Under the pieces are notes generated by a model that saw only the letters and a list, made by a program, of their open reading frames with translations, searched no databases and was not told the DNA's origin. The translations under genes and the position numbers were made by a program. 64,000 nt of DNA from VXYL01 sp965116935 (GTDB lineage: Bacteria > Pseudomonadota > Gammaproteobacteria > Pseudomonadales > Azotimanducaceae): contig OZ220737.1 of NCBI GenBank assembly GCA_965116935.1, forward strand, positions 496,001-560,000. The letters are read 5' to 3'. Positions 34,507-43,965 of this stretch are shown piece after piece. Position 1 is the first letter of the stretch. Each line of letters starts with the position of its first letter.

Positions 34507-35205
34507 TCAAACCTCCAGCGAAGCCTCGTCGATCCGCACGCCCGGCCCCATCGTCGTCGACAGCGTGATCTTGCGGACAAACTGCCCCTTGGCCGCCGGC
34601 GGCTTCGCCTTCTTCAAGTCTGCAATCAACGCCTCCACGTTCTCCCGCACCTGCACGGGCTCGAAGCCAACCTTGCCGACGCTGCCGTGGACGATCCCGC
34701 CCCGGTCGGCGCGAAACTGCACCTGCCCGGCCTTGGCGTTCTTCACCGCCGCGGCGACGTCTGCCGCCACCGTGCCGGTGCGAGGATTCGGCATGAGGCC
34801 GCGCGGCCCGAGAATCCGTCCGAGCTGCCCCACAACCCGCATCGCGTCCGGCGCGGCAATGGCCACGTCAAACTCGATCTCGCCGCCCTTGATCCGCTCG
34901 GCCAGGTCGTCCAAGCCAACCACGTCGGCACCGGCGCCTTCGGCCTCCTCTGCCTTGTCGCCTTGGGCGAACACCGCCACGCGCACTTCCTTGCCAGACC
35001 CGTGCGGCAGCGTCGTCGCCCCCCGCACCACTTGATCTGACTTGCGCGGATCCACCCCCAGGTTCACCGCCACATCGAACGACTCGGCAAGCCGCGACAG
35101 CCCCGAAACCTCGTTCAGAAGCGTCACTGCCTCCTCGATGCCATAGACCCGCCCCGCGTCGATCTTCTCCGCGATGGCACGCATTCGCTTGGACTGCTGA
35201 GCCAC
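34507..35205 (-). CDS. rplA: 50S ribosomal protein L1
   Basis: 232-aa L1, the mobile stalk near the E site. It has RGATTLPHGSGKEVRVAVFA, the family signature PNPRTGTVAADVAAAVKNAK and FRADRGGIVHGSVGKVGF. Start is 5 bp from the rplK stop. L1 represses the L11 operon in enterics. Confidence 0.97.
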   Translation of the reverse strand: MAQQSKRMRAIAEKIDAGRVYGIEEAVTLLNEVSGLSRLAESFDVAVNLGVDPRKSDQVVRGATTLPHGSGKEVRVAVFAQGDKAEEAEGAGADVVGLDDLAERIKGGEIEFDVAIAAPDAMRVVGQLGRILGPRGLMPNPRTGTVAADVAAAVKNAKAGQVQFRADRGGIVHGSVGKVGFEPVQVRENVEALIADLKKAKPPAAKGQFVRKITLSTTMGPGVRIDEASLEV

Positions 35206-35210
35206 GTTTC

Positions 35211-35642
35211 CTACACTCCTTCCACTTCAAGGCCTGCGCTCACGGCGCTGCCGGCAATCGTCCGCACCGCCGCATCCATGTCGGCAGCCGTGAGGTCGGG
35301 CATCTTCACCCGCGCGATCTCCTCAAGCTGCTCCCGCGTCACCGTGCCCACCTTGCGGGTGTTGGGCGTGGGGCTGCCCTTGTCGATGCCGGCGGCCTTG
35401 CGCAGCAGCACCGACGCCGGCGGCGTCTTGGTAATGAAGGTGAAGGTGCGGTCCGTGTACACCGTGATGACCACAGGCACCGGCAGCCCCGGCTCCTCGC
35501 GCTGGGTCTGGGCGTTGAACGCCTTGCAGAAATCCATGATGTTGACGCCGTGCTGCCCCAGCGCCGGGCCCACCGGCGGGCTCGGATTGGCTTGCCCCGC
35601 AGGCACCTGCAGCTTGACGTATGCCTGGACTTTCTTTGCCAT
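35211..35642 (-). CDS. rplK: 50S ribosomal protein L11
   Basis: 143-aa L11 of the GTPase-associated centre, required for RelA activation by stalled ribosomes. MAKKVQAYVKLQVPAGQANP, then PPVGPALGQHGVNIMDFCKA with the proline-rich switch, and SPTPNTRKVGTVTREQLEEI. Normal length and position after nusG. Confidence 0.98.
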   Translation of the reverse strand: MAKKVQAYVKLQVPAGQANPSPPVGPALGQHGVNIMDFCKAFNAQTQREEPGLPVPVVITVYTDRTFTFITKTPPASVLLRKAAGIDKGSPTPNTRKVGTVTREQLEEIARVKMPDLTAADMDAAVRTIAGSAVSAGLEVEGV

Positions 35643-35714
35643 CTTGCTTCGCTTGTCTCCCTTGGCCCCGCCTCAGGCGCCCTTCGGCGCTGACAGGCGG
35701 GCAGCCTTGCGCCC

Positions 35715-36248
35715 TTAGCCCTTCTCGACCTGCGAGAAATCGAGCTCCACCCGGGTCGAGCGACCGAAGATCGTCACCCCCACCACAAGCCGGCTCTTCT
35801 CGTAGTTGGCCTCTTCGACCACGCCGTTGAAATCGTTGAACGGTCCGTCCACCACCCGAACCAGCTCGCCGGGCTCGAACACCGTCTTCGGTGTGGCCTT
35901 CTCGCTGCTAGCCTCCACCCGATCGAGGATCGTCCGCGCCTCGCTCTCGCTGAGCGGCGCCGGCGCATCCGCCTTGCCGCCGATGAAGCCCATCACCCTC
36001 GGCGTTTCCTTCACGAGGTGCCAGGTGTCGTCGTTGAGTTCCATCTGCACCAGCACATAGCCGGGAAAGAACTTGCGCTCGCTGCGGCGCTTCTGGCCGG
36101 CGCGCATCTCCACCACTTCCTCCGTGGGCACCAGCACCTGGCCAAAGTGCTCCTTGAGATTCGAGAGGTTGATGCGCTCCTGCAACGAGCGCATGACCGC
36201 CTTCTCGAAGCCGGAATAGGCGTGAACGACATACCAGCGATGCGACAT
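35715..36248 (-). CDS. nusG: Transcription elongation/termination factor NusG
   Basis: 177 aa. The NGN domain begins MSHRWYVVHAYSGFEKAVMR and contains RKFFPGYVLVQMELNDDTWH. The C-terminal KOW domain reads FEPGELVRVVDGPFNDFNGV. NusG bridges RNA polymerase to Rho or to S10 on the ribosome. It starts 2 bp after the secE stop. Confidence 0.98.
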   Translation of the reverse strand: MSHRWYVVHAYSGFEKAVMRSLQERINLSNLKEHFGQVLVPTEEVVEMRAGQKRRSERKFFPGYVLVQMELNDDTWHLVKETPRVMGFIGGKADAPAPLSESEARTILDRVEASSEKATPKTVFEPGELVRVVDGPFNDFNGVVEEANYEKSRLVVGVTIFGRSTRVELDFSQVEKG

Positions 36249-36250
36249 GG

Positions 36251-36634
36251 TTAACCGATCACTCCCTGCACCAGCCAGCTAAGCAGCGAATCAAGCCCCC
36301 AGAGGATGAGGGCGAAGAGCACGATGAGCGCCAGCACCACGAACGTGGTCTGCGTGGTTTCCTGCCGGGTCGGCCAAACCACCCGACGGATTTCCTGCCG
36401 AGCCTCCCGCGCCACTTCCAGAAGCGCCCGGCCCCGATCGGTCTGCAAGCCGACAAAGCCGGCCACCGCCGCCAGCGCCACCAAGGCGATGGCGCGCGCC
36501 AGCACGGATTGATCCTGGAAATACCAGTTGCCGACCACCCCGCCGACAACCAGCACGGCCACGACCCCCCACTTGATCCAGTCAAGCGCAGGGTTGACCT
36601 CGTTTTCCGTCGTCTTTGTCGCCGCCTTAGCCAC
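36251..36634 (-). CDS. secE: Preprotein translocase subunit SecE
   Basis: 127 aa of the E. coli three-helix type. WGVVAVLVVGGVVGNWYFQD and ARAIALVALAAVAGFVGL are the first two helices; the conserved REARQEIRRVVWPTRQETTQ precedes the essential third helix (FVVLALIVLFALILWGLDSL). I choose the GTG complementary to 36632-36634 because MAKAATKTTENEVNPALDW then matches family starts; an upstream TTG at 36700 would run toward the tRNA. It forms an operon with nusG. Confidence 0.9.
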   Translation of the reverse strand: MAKAATKTTENEVNPALDWIKWGVVAVLVVGGVVGNWYFQDQSVLARAIALVALAAVAGFVGLQTDRGRALLEVAREARQEIRRVVWPTRQETTQTTFVVLALIVLFALILWGLDSLLSWLVQGVIG

Positions 36635-36719
36635 AAACCGCCCGCTTCGTTTCGTTCCGCCGCACGTCCAGCGCACCCAAGCACGCCGCCACCGATCCAA
36701 ATCACTCGAAATCCGCAGT

Positions 36720-36795
36720 TGGCAGGCCAGGAGGGAATCGAACCCCCAACCTGCGGTTTTGGAGACCGCCGCTCTGCCTATTGAGCTACTGGCCT
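36720..36795 (-). tRNA. tRNA-Trp (CCA)
   Basis: The minus strand folds as AGGCCAG acceptor, GCTC...GAGC D arm, anticodon loop CTCCAAA in stem GCGGT/ACCGC, T arm GGGGGTTCGATTCCCTC and 3' CTGGCCTG with an encoded CCA. Anticodon CCA gives Trp. It lies between tuf and secE, a common gammaproteobacterial location. Confidence 0.95.
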
Positions 36796-36841
36796 TCCGC
36801 GAACCTCAATCAACCGTTGCCGTCGTCAACCAACTCCATGC

Positions 36842-36892
36842 CTCGAGACGCGCCTTTCGGCGCGAGGCCGGCGAGACATCGTCCCGCCAGCA
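36842..36892. repeat. Degenerate REP-like repeat between tRNA-Trp and tuf
   Basis: GACGCGCCTTTCGGCGCG and GGCGAGACATCGTCCCGCC are imperfect versions of the dispersed family palindromes, located directly behind the tuf stop. It may act as a transcript-end hairpin. Confidence 0.5.
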
Positions 36893-36895
36893 CCG

Positions 36896-38095
<1,200 letters not shown>

Positions 38096-38376
38096 CGTCT
38101 CGCTCGCCTTTCCCGTTTGTCTTGGTTTGAAAAGTGTTCCGCTCGCTGCCATCGCAACGCCGCGCAAGCCTCACGGCAGCCGGTCGCCCGCCCTTCGGGC
38201 TATCCGCCGCCTCTGTCCGCTTCGTTCCTTGCTCTCCCGCATTCGCGCGCTCGCCAGACCCGTCGCCGCCGCCCACCGACCGAATTCCTGTGGGCACCGA
38301 ACCCGATGCAAGAAACGCAAGCGACGCCGCCGACGGGTGATACCCCGCCGTCAGCGCCTTCCGTTCACGCCGTGTC

Positions 38377-38452
<76 letters not shown>

Positions 38453-38576
38453 GAATCGTCCAAGTGCGCGCCGATTCTCCTTGCCCTGCCTGTCGCCACC
38501 TGCTCTCGCCGGCGCCTTTTCGTGCGCGCCCGCGTCACCCTGGTCACCCGCCTCGCCCCAACGAAAACGGGCGATT

Positions 38577-38650
38577 TGGAGCGGGTAGCGGGAATCGAAC
38601 CCGCGCCATCAGCTTGGAAGGCTGAGGTTCTGCCACTGAACCATACCCGC
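38577..38650 (-). tRNA. tRNA-Gly (TCC)
   Basis: Minus strand: GCGGGTA acceptor, GGTTCAGTGGCAGAACC D arm, anticodon loop CTTCCAA, T arm GCGGGTTCGATTCCCGC and TACCCGCT followed by encoded CCA. Anticodon TCC reads Gly. Confidence 0.96.
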
Positions 38651-38742
38651 CCGCGTCGAGCCTCGCCTAACCAATCCCTTTCGAACCCAAGCCGCCTATC
38701 TTCCCTTGCAAATATTCCTTGCAAATTCCGTATGTTGAGGGG

Positions 38743-38827
38743 TGGTGGAGGGGGTAGGATTCGAACCTACGAAGGCTGAGCCATCAGATTTACAGTCTGG
38801 TCCCTTTGGCCACTCGGGAACCCCTCC
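38743..38827 (-). tRNA. tRNA-Tyr (GTA)
   Basis: 85-nt tRNA with the long variable arm of bacterial tRNA-Tyr. GGAGGGG acceptor, anticodon loop CTGTAAA, extra arm around TGGCTCAGCCTTCG, T arm TAGGTTCGAATCCTA and encoded CCA. First gene of the tRNA-tuf transcript. Confidence 0.96.
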
Positions 38828-38854
38828 GGCCTTTCCACGAATAAAAGACGCGGA

Positions 38855-38883
38855 ATCATGCCCCCACCAGCCAACGATGTCAA
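38855..38883 (-). promoter_or_regulatory. Strong sigma70 promoter of the tRNA-Tyr/Gly/Thr-tuf operon
   Basis: TTGACA (38878-38883) and CATGAT (38855-38860) on the minus strand are 17 bp apart. The -10 box is followed by TCCGCGTC, a GC-rich discriminator as in stringently controlled stable RNA promoters. Transcription would begin about 20 bp before tRNA-Tyr. The ISKra4-type element ends 8 bp beyond the -35 box once its target duplication is counted. Confidence 0.8.
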
Positions 38884-38997
38884 AGGGGAATTTCCTGCGG
38901 GGTGCACGTCAGATTTGTTGAGGATGCAGTGGCATGGCGGTGCTTTGCGCCAATCTGCAAGCTGCAATGGTTTTACAGCATGGTCGGAGGTGCAACC

Positions 38998-39381
38998 GTG
39001 GGCATGGCCGAGAACCTCGAGGAACTGCAACGACGCCGCGACGCGCTGCTCGACGAGTTCGCGACGGTCGGCGACCTGCGTCCCGGCTCGCTGGTCGAGA
39101 TGACGCGCAAGTGCGGCAAGCCGACCTGCCATTGCGCCCGGCCCGGCGACCCGGGCCACCCCGGCTGGGCGCTGATGCGCCGGGTCGGCGGCAAGACGGT
39201 GACTCGGGGGGTGCCGCGCGCGGCGCTGGAGGGGACCCGCGCGCAGGTGGCCGAGCACAAGCGCTTCAAGGCGCTGTCGCGGCGCTTCGTGGAGGCGAGC
39301 GAGGAACTGTGCCGGGCGCGCCTCAAGGCTGGCCGGGACGGGGGGCGGACAGCCCAAAAAGGGGGCTCCGCGAGACGCTGA
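38998..39381 (+). CDS. DUF6788-type accessory protein of the IS (orfA)
   Basis: 127 aa from a GTG at 38998 preceded by GGAGGT; the ATG at 39004 is an alternative. LEELQRRRDALLDEFATVGD, then LRPGSLVEMTRKCGKPTCHC and RVGGKTVTRGVPRAALEG form the DUF6788 pattern with a zinc-type CxxxxCxC. Such proteins accompany ISKra4 transposases. The frame ends 25 bp beyond the run CCCAAAAAGGGGG, where a -1 shift leads into the transposase frame. Confidence 0.8.
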   Translation: MGMAENLEELQRRRDALLDEFATVGDLRPGSLVEMTRKCGKPTCHCARPGDPGHPGWALMRRVGGKTVTRGVPRAALEGTRAQVAEHKRFKALSRRFVEASEELCRARLKAGRDGGRTAQKGGSARR

Positions 39382-40718
39382 CGGAGACGTTCGCGACCGA
39401 CCTCGCCGCCGAGGTCGAGGCGCTGTTCGGCGCCGGCGCGGCGGACGGCGTCGACCTCGAGGCGTTGGAGACGGCGGCGCGCGACTGCGCCCTCGGCTTC
39501 GCGGCGCGACTGGTCGAGGGGCGGCTGAACGCCGACTGCGGCGACCACGCCGGGCCGCGGCTGCCGTGCGACGGCTGCGGCGGCTTCGCCGCGTACTCGG
39601 GCCGGCGCGCGAAGACCGTGACCACGGTGCTCGGCCCGATGCGCCTGCAGCGCGCCTACTGCCACTGCGCCGCCTGCCACGCGGGATTCTGTCCGCGCGG
39701 CCGCGCCCTCGGCATCGGCGGCGCCTCGCTGTCGCCCGGCGTGGTGCGCATGACGGGGCTGGCGGCGGCGCGGGCGAGCTTCGCCGAGACCGGCGCGCTG
39801 CTCCACGACCTGGCCGGCGTGAACGTCGGCGCCAAGCAGGCGGAACGCACCGCCGAGGCGCTCGGCCGCGAGATGGCGGCCGACGAACGCGACCACGTGG
39901 CGGGCGAGCCGGGCCGGGCGCCGACCATGTACCTGGGCATGGACGGCACCGGCGTGCCGGTGCGCCGGGCGGAACTCGCTGGCCGCGCCGGCAAGCAGGC
40001 CGACGGCTCGGCGAAGACCCGAGAGGTCAAGCTGGTCGCGGTGTGGGCGGCGGCGACCGACGCGCGCGGCCGCGAACTGCCCGAGCGCGAGGCCGGCTCG
40101 GTCAGCCACTCCGCCGCCGTCGAGAGCGCCGCCACGCGGGACGCCGACGCCGAGCTCGCGCCGTTCGCCCGGCGCGTGGAGCGCGAGGCGCGCCGCCGCG
40201 GCTTCGACCGCGCCCCCCGACGGGTGGTGCTCGGCGACGGCGCGCCGTGGATCTGGAACGTCGCCGACGAGCTGTTCCCCGGCGCAATCCAGATCGTCGA
40301 CCTGTTCCACGCCAAGCAGCACCGGTGGGACGTCGCCAAGGCGGTGTACGGCCCCGGCACGGACATGGCGGAACGATGGGCCAGGCGCCGCCGCGACGAA
40401 CTCGACGACGGCCGCCTCGGCGACATCCTGCGCGCGCTGCGCCGCCACCAGAGCCGCGACGAGGCGCGGCGCTGCATCGACTGCATCCGCCGCAACCGCC
40501 GCCGCATGCGCTACCCGGCGTTCCGCGCGAGGGGCCTCTGCGTCGGCTCCGGCGTACTCGAGGCGGGCTGCAAGAACGTCGTCGGAACCCGCTTCAAACG
40601 CCCCGGCATGCACTGGTCCGTGGCCGGCGTCGACGCCGTGGCCGCCCTCCGCTGCAGCGTCCTCAGCAACCGCTTCGACAGCTTCTGGCGCCGGCGCAAA
40701 GCGCGCTCGGCCGCCTAG
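39357..40718 (+). CDS. ISKra4-family transposase (orfB, probably made by -1 frameshift)
   Basis: About 454 codons. LPCDGCGGFAAYSGRRAKTV and CHCAACHAGFCPRGRALGIG form an N-terminal zinc region. MYLGMDGTGVPVRRAELAG supplies the first catalytic Asp, VVLGDGAPWIWNVADELFPG the second, and VGSGVLEAGCKNVVGTRFKR the Glu, the ISKra4 DDE pattern. There is no start codon before the conserved part in this frame. The upstream DUF6788 frame overlaps at GCC CAA AAA GGG, where slipping one base back enters this frame, so I infer a fusion product. Confidence 0.85.
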   Translation, partial: KRGLRETLTETFATDLAAEVEALFGAGAADGVDLEALETAARDCALGFAARLVEGRLNADCGDHAGPRLPCDGCGGFAAYSGRRAKTVTTVLGPMRLQRAYCHCAACHAGFCPRGRALGIGGASLSPGVVRMTGLAAARASFAETGALLHDLAGVNVGAKQAERTAEALGREMAADERDHVAGEPGRAPTMYLGMDGTGVPVRRAELAGRAGKQADGSAKTREVKLVAVWAAATDARGRELPEREAGSVSHSAAVESAATRDADAELAPFARRVEREARRRGFDRAPRRVVLGDGAPWIWNVADELFPGAIQIVDLFHAKQHRWDVAKAVYGPGTDMAERWARRRRDELDDGRLGDILRALRRHQSRDEARRCIDCIRRNRRRMRYPAFRARGLCVGSGVLEAGCKNVVGTRFKRPGMHWSVAGVDAVAALRCSVLSNRFDSFWRRRKARSAA

Positions 40719-40769
40719 AATCCAACAAATCTGTCGTGCACCCTTTCCTGCGGGTGGTGTCCTCTGGAC

Positions 40770-40850
40770 GCGTAGGGGCGGGGACTGTTCCCCATCTTTT
40801 GAACGCCTCGACGGATTCGGCACGGCCCTCGTAGGGGCGGGGCTTGTCCC
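40770..40850. repeat. Two copies of the CGTAGGGGCGGGG repeat between the IS elements
   Basis: CGTAGGGGCGGGGACTGTTC followed by CCC at 40778, and TCGTAGGGGCGGGGCTTGTC ending at 40850, belong to the repeat family seen at 663. The second copy was a palindrome (GGGGCGGGGCTTGTCCCCGC) cut in two by the IS4-type element; its other half resumes at 42209. Confidence 0.7.
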
Positions 40851-42208
40851 CATATGCGCTAACTTGTTTTGCGCGACGGCTGTCCGTAAGGTGGGGGGCG
40901 TGGGTTCGGCTGAGGGGCTTGTGCGGCGTGGACGAGGACTGGAATGTGGTGGTGTCGTTCCTTCCGGAAGGCTGGAAGGATCTGGCGCAGGAGACGGGGG
41001 CGCTGAAGGGACTGCGCAAGGCCAAGTCGCCGGAGGCGCTGCTGCGGGTGCTTCTGTTGCATCTGGCGCGGGGGCATTCGCTGCGGGAGACGGTGGTGCG
41101 CGCGCGGCAGGCGAACCTTGCAGAGCTCTCGGACGTGGCGCTGCTGAAGCGGCTGCGGAAGTCGTCGGAGTGGCTGCGGGAGCTTTGCGCGGCGATGTTC
41201 CGGGAGCAGGGCGGGGTGTCGGCGTCTGGCGGGCTGCAGTTCCGGGCGTTCGACGCGACGACGGTGAGGGAGCCGGGGCGGACGGGGTCGCTGTGGCGCC
41301 TGCACTACAGCGTGCGGCTTCCGTCGCTGGCGTGCGACTTCTACAAGCTGACGCCGACCGAGGGGGCGGGCGTGGCCGAGACGCTGGCGCACTTTCCGAT
41401 CGCCCGGGGCGACTTGGTGCTGGCGGACCGGGGCTACTCGACGGTGGCGGGTCTCGACCACGTGTCGTCCTCGGGCGGCCACGCCACGGTGCGCGTGAAC
41501 ACCGCTTCGCTGCCGCTGCGGACGCCGGACGGGTCGACCCTGAACCTGCTCGAGCGGGTCGCCGGGCTGGACGAGGCGTGCGTCCCGCGGGCATGGCCGG
41601 CCGTGGCGCTCGGTCGGGGCGTCTCCGTGCCGGGCCGCGTGTGCGCGATCCGCAAGACCGAGGAGGCCGCCGCCATCGCGCAGCGCAAGGCGCGGGAACA
41701 CGCGGCGCGCCAGGGCAGGCAGGTGCGCCCGTCCACCCTCGAGTTCGCCCGCCACGTGATCCTATTCACCACCTTCCCCGAAGCGACCTTCGACGCCCGC
41801 AGCGTGCTGGACTGGTACCGGGTGCGCTGGCAGGTCGAGCTGGTCTTCAAGCGCTTCAAGTCGCTGGCGCAGCTGGGCCACCTGCCCAAGCACGAGGACG
41901 ACAGCGCCCGCGCCTGGCTCCACGGCAAGCTGCTCGTGGCGCTGCTCGTGGAGAAGCTCATTCGCCACGCCGGCTCCGTTTCCCCCTGGGGAGGCACCGT
42001 GGAAAGCCCGCCGCCGCAGTCCCTGGCGTGACTTCGGCTTCATGTACGGCCAGATCGCACGCGCCATCGAGCCGCACCTCTCCCTGCAGCAGGCCATCGA
42101 CGACTGGGACAGCATCTCAAGGAGGTTGGCCGACCCGCCTCGCCAGCGGACCCCGCAGATGGACGAGCGTTTCCCAGAACCATCGACCCAAACAAGTTAG
42201 CGCATATG
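40851..42208 (+). mobile_element. IS4-type insertion sequence, 1358 bp
   Basis: Perfect 19-bp inverted ends: CATATGCGCTAACTTGTTT at 40851-40869 and its reverse complement at 42190-42208. The 11-bp GGGCTTGTCCC flanks both ends (40840-40850, 42209-42219), matching the 10-13 bp target duplications of IS4-family elements. It carries one transposase gene with a frameshift near its end. The target was the centre of a palindromic repeat. Confidence 0.93.
40928..42200 (+). pseudogene. IS4-family DDE transposase, frameshifted near the C-terminus
   Basis: The catalytic core is present: FRAFDATTVREPGRTGS (first Asp), DLVLADRGYSTVAGL (second Asp), and YRVRWQVELVFKRFKSLAQL, the Y-R-E-K signature with the Glu. 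The likely GTG start is at 40928. At about 41990 one extra G in CTGGGGAGG shifts the frame to an early stop (42029-42031). The other frame restores the family C-terminus (APWKARRRSPWRDFGFMYGQ, then IEPHLSLQQAIDDWDSISRR) to a stop at 42198-42200. Real inactivation and a homopolymer sequencing error are both possible. Confidence 0.85.
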
Positions 42209-42249
42209 GGGCTTGTCCCCGCCCGTCCTGCGATCGGCCACCATGCCGT

Positions 42250-42589
42250 GTCGCCAGTCAGGACCGCCCCGAAACCCCCTCAAGCCGCCCAAGCAGTTTC
42301 GCGGCCGAATCGCAATCCACGATCCATTCCCCCACCCGCTCAAGCGTGTCCATACCCGACACCCCGTCCAACCGCGCCACAACCATAGCCGCCGCCTCTT
42401 CCCCGAACTTTCTCACCAACTGCGCGCGCAGCAAACGCAGAAGCGCCGCACGTCCACGCACTCGCTCTTCTGCCTGCCCTTCCGCATGCCCTTCCGCATG
42501 CCCTTCCGCAAGCCAAGCCCGCTTCCATTCCTGAGCCGTTCGCGCCAACGCCATCATGTTCTCGTTCTCCTCTTGCAGCAGCAGCCCCA
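42250..42589 (-). pseudogene. Duplicated 3' end of the Rpn-family nuclease gene
   Basis: Encodes LLLQEENENMMALARTAQEW through LERVGEWIVDCDSAAKLLGR to the stop, nearly identical to the last 110 or so codons of the intact gene at 42741-43808. It has an extra AEGH tetrapeptide repeat and a few substitutions. Similarity begins a few bases past the stop and ends abruptly at CAGCAGCAGCC (42588). No start. It lies downstream of the full gene in the same orientation, with a REP-like repeat between them. Confidence 0.85.
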
Positions 42590-42605
42590 ACAACCATCGC
42601 GGCAG

Positions 42606-42662
42606 GCTCCCTGGGGGCGAGGGCATCTTGCCCTCGCACGCGCCGAAGGCGCGCAACAACGT
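42606..42662. repeat. REP-like repeat between the two Rpn gene ends
   Basis: GGGGGCGAGGGCATCTTGCC with CTCGC and GCGCCGAAGGCGC are the two parts of the dispersed palindrome family. It occupies the junction between the duplicated gene end and the intact gene. Confidence 0.65.
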
Positions 42663-42740
42663 GCAGACGCAACGGAACGACGAATCCAGCCGTCGCTTCC
42701 GCCTACGTTCCTCGATCAGCCGCCATCCCCCCGTCGCCAG

Positions 42741-43808
42741 TCAGGACCGCCCCGAACCCCCCTCAAGCCGCCCAAGCAGTTCCGCGGCCGAATCGCAATC
42801 CACGATCCATTCCCCCACCCGCTCAAGCGTGTCCATACCCGACACCCCGTCCAACCGCGCCACAACCATAGCCGCCGCCTCTTCCCCGAACTTTCTCACC
42901 AACTGCGCGCGCAGCAAACGCAGAAGCGCCGCACGTCCACGCACTCGCTCTTCTGCCTGCCCTTCCGCATGCCCTTCCGCAAGCCAAGCCCGCTTCCATT
43001 CCTGAGCCGTTCGCGCCAACGCCATCATGTTCTCGTTCTCCTCTTGCAGCAGCAGCCATCGTGCCCGCACGACGATCTCCGGTGACATCACGTCGGCCAT
43101 GCAGACCGTCGCCCAGTCCAGCAACTCCTCAATCGCCACCGATGCCGCAGCCGGCTGCAACCTCGTCCTCAGCGAAGCAGCCATCCGACCAAGCCGTGGC
43201 AGCAACTCCTGCGGGTCCCTTTCCGCATTGAGTGCCAACAGCGACGAAACCAGGTTCACCGCCGGCTTTTCGCCCGAACTCAACGAATCCTCGCGCCCGT
43301 GCGCATCTGCGTCAAGCAAGACGCAGCAGGCACTCAAAGGCAGCAACACCTCCCCCTCCGCCGTCACCCCAGCACGCCGCGCTCCCCACACCGGCCGCCG
43401 CACCGACCAGCTCCTCCCGCCCGAATAGACCACCAACGGCAGAACCCGAACGCCACCGTCGCCATCGGCCTTGCGCCGCCTCTCGGCCTGATAGGCCAAA
43501 AGGCCATACTCCCGCGACCGGAAGTCCATGTACGGGTGGGTGTCCGACTGAAACTCCGCCGGCACCACCAGCGAACGCTCCGACCCATCTCCATAGGGCA
43601 CCCGCCAGCCGCGATCCCCTGTCCGCGGCGAGTACCCGTGAGCTCTAAGGTCCTCGTCCGACTGCTTGGCCAGGGCCCACCGCGTCCCGACCTCCTCCAC
43701 CGCCCGGAAGTCCAGCCAATCCGCCAGCTCCGGCACGGCAAGGCGGACAAGATCCTCCACCATCGCCACCTGCCCAAACAGCCGCGTCCATGCCGCGTCG
43801 TAGTCCAT
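42741..43808 (-). CDS. Rpn-family recombination-promoting nuclease/putative transposase
   Basis: 355 aa. MDYDAAWTRLFGQVAMVEDL at the N-terminus and SERSLVVPAEFQSDTHPYMD near residue 90 give the Rpn PD-(D/E)XK strand (ExQS), followed by FRSREYGLLAYQAERRR. A middle segment and an AEGHAEGQAEERVRGRAALL tail, typical of the DUF4351-like ends of this family, complete it. Rpn proteins promote RecA-independent recombination in E. coli. The ATG at 43808 is preferred over a GTG at 43826. Its 3' end is duplicated downstream. Confidence 0.8.
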   Translation of the reverse strand: MDYDAAWTRLFGQVAMVEDLVRLAVPELADWLDFRAVEEVGTRWALAKQSDEDLRAHGYSPRTGDRGWRVPYGDGSERSLVVPAEFQSDTHPYMDFRSREYGLLAYQAERRRKADGDGGVRVLPLVVYSGGRSWSVRRPVWGARRAGVTAEGEVLLPLSACCVLLDADAHGREDSLSSGEKPAVNLVSSLLALNAERDPQELLPRLGRMAASLRTRLQPAAASVAIEELLDWATVCMADVMSPEIVVRARWLLLQEENENMMALARTAQEWKRAWLAEGHAEGQAEERVRGRAALLRLLRAQLVRKFGEEAAAMVVARLDGVSGMDTLERVGEWIVDCDSAAELLGRLEGGSGRS

Positions 43809-43965
43809 CGACCAACCATGACGCACGAAATGCCGCTTGGACCGGCCCCGGCCAATGTCGCACTAGAGATTCCGCCATGTCGCACACGAACTACGGCATG
43901 CGGCTAACAAAGGAACCGTCGGCACGCGGGGAACCGACCCGCAGACGCCTGTTTCCTCCGCGTCG

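Larger units (their letters stand above)
38900..40743 (+). mobile_element. ISKra4-type insertion sequence, 1844 bp
   Basis: Inverted repeats of 21 bp match at 20 positions (GGGTGCACGTCAGATTTG at 38900, complement of CAAATCTGTCGTGCACCC ending at 40743). The direct repeat TTTCCTGCG occurs immediately outside both ends (38891-38899 and 40744-40752), a 9-bp target duplication, so insertion is recent. The element holds two overlapping frames: a DUF6788 protein and an ISKra4-like transposase. It lies just upstream of the tRNA-tuf promoter. Confidence 0.93.

Noticed and set aside
40928..42031. Intact IS4 transposase ending at the first stop
   Set aside because: The conserved C-terminal block (WRDFGFMYGQI and onward) lies in the +1 frame up to the right inverted repeat, so the short version is a frameshift product.
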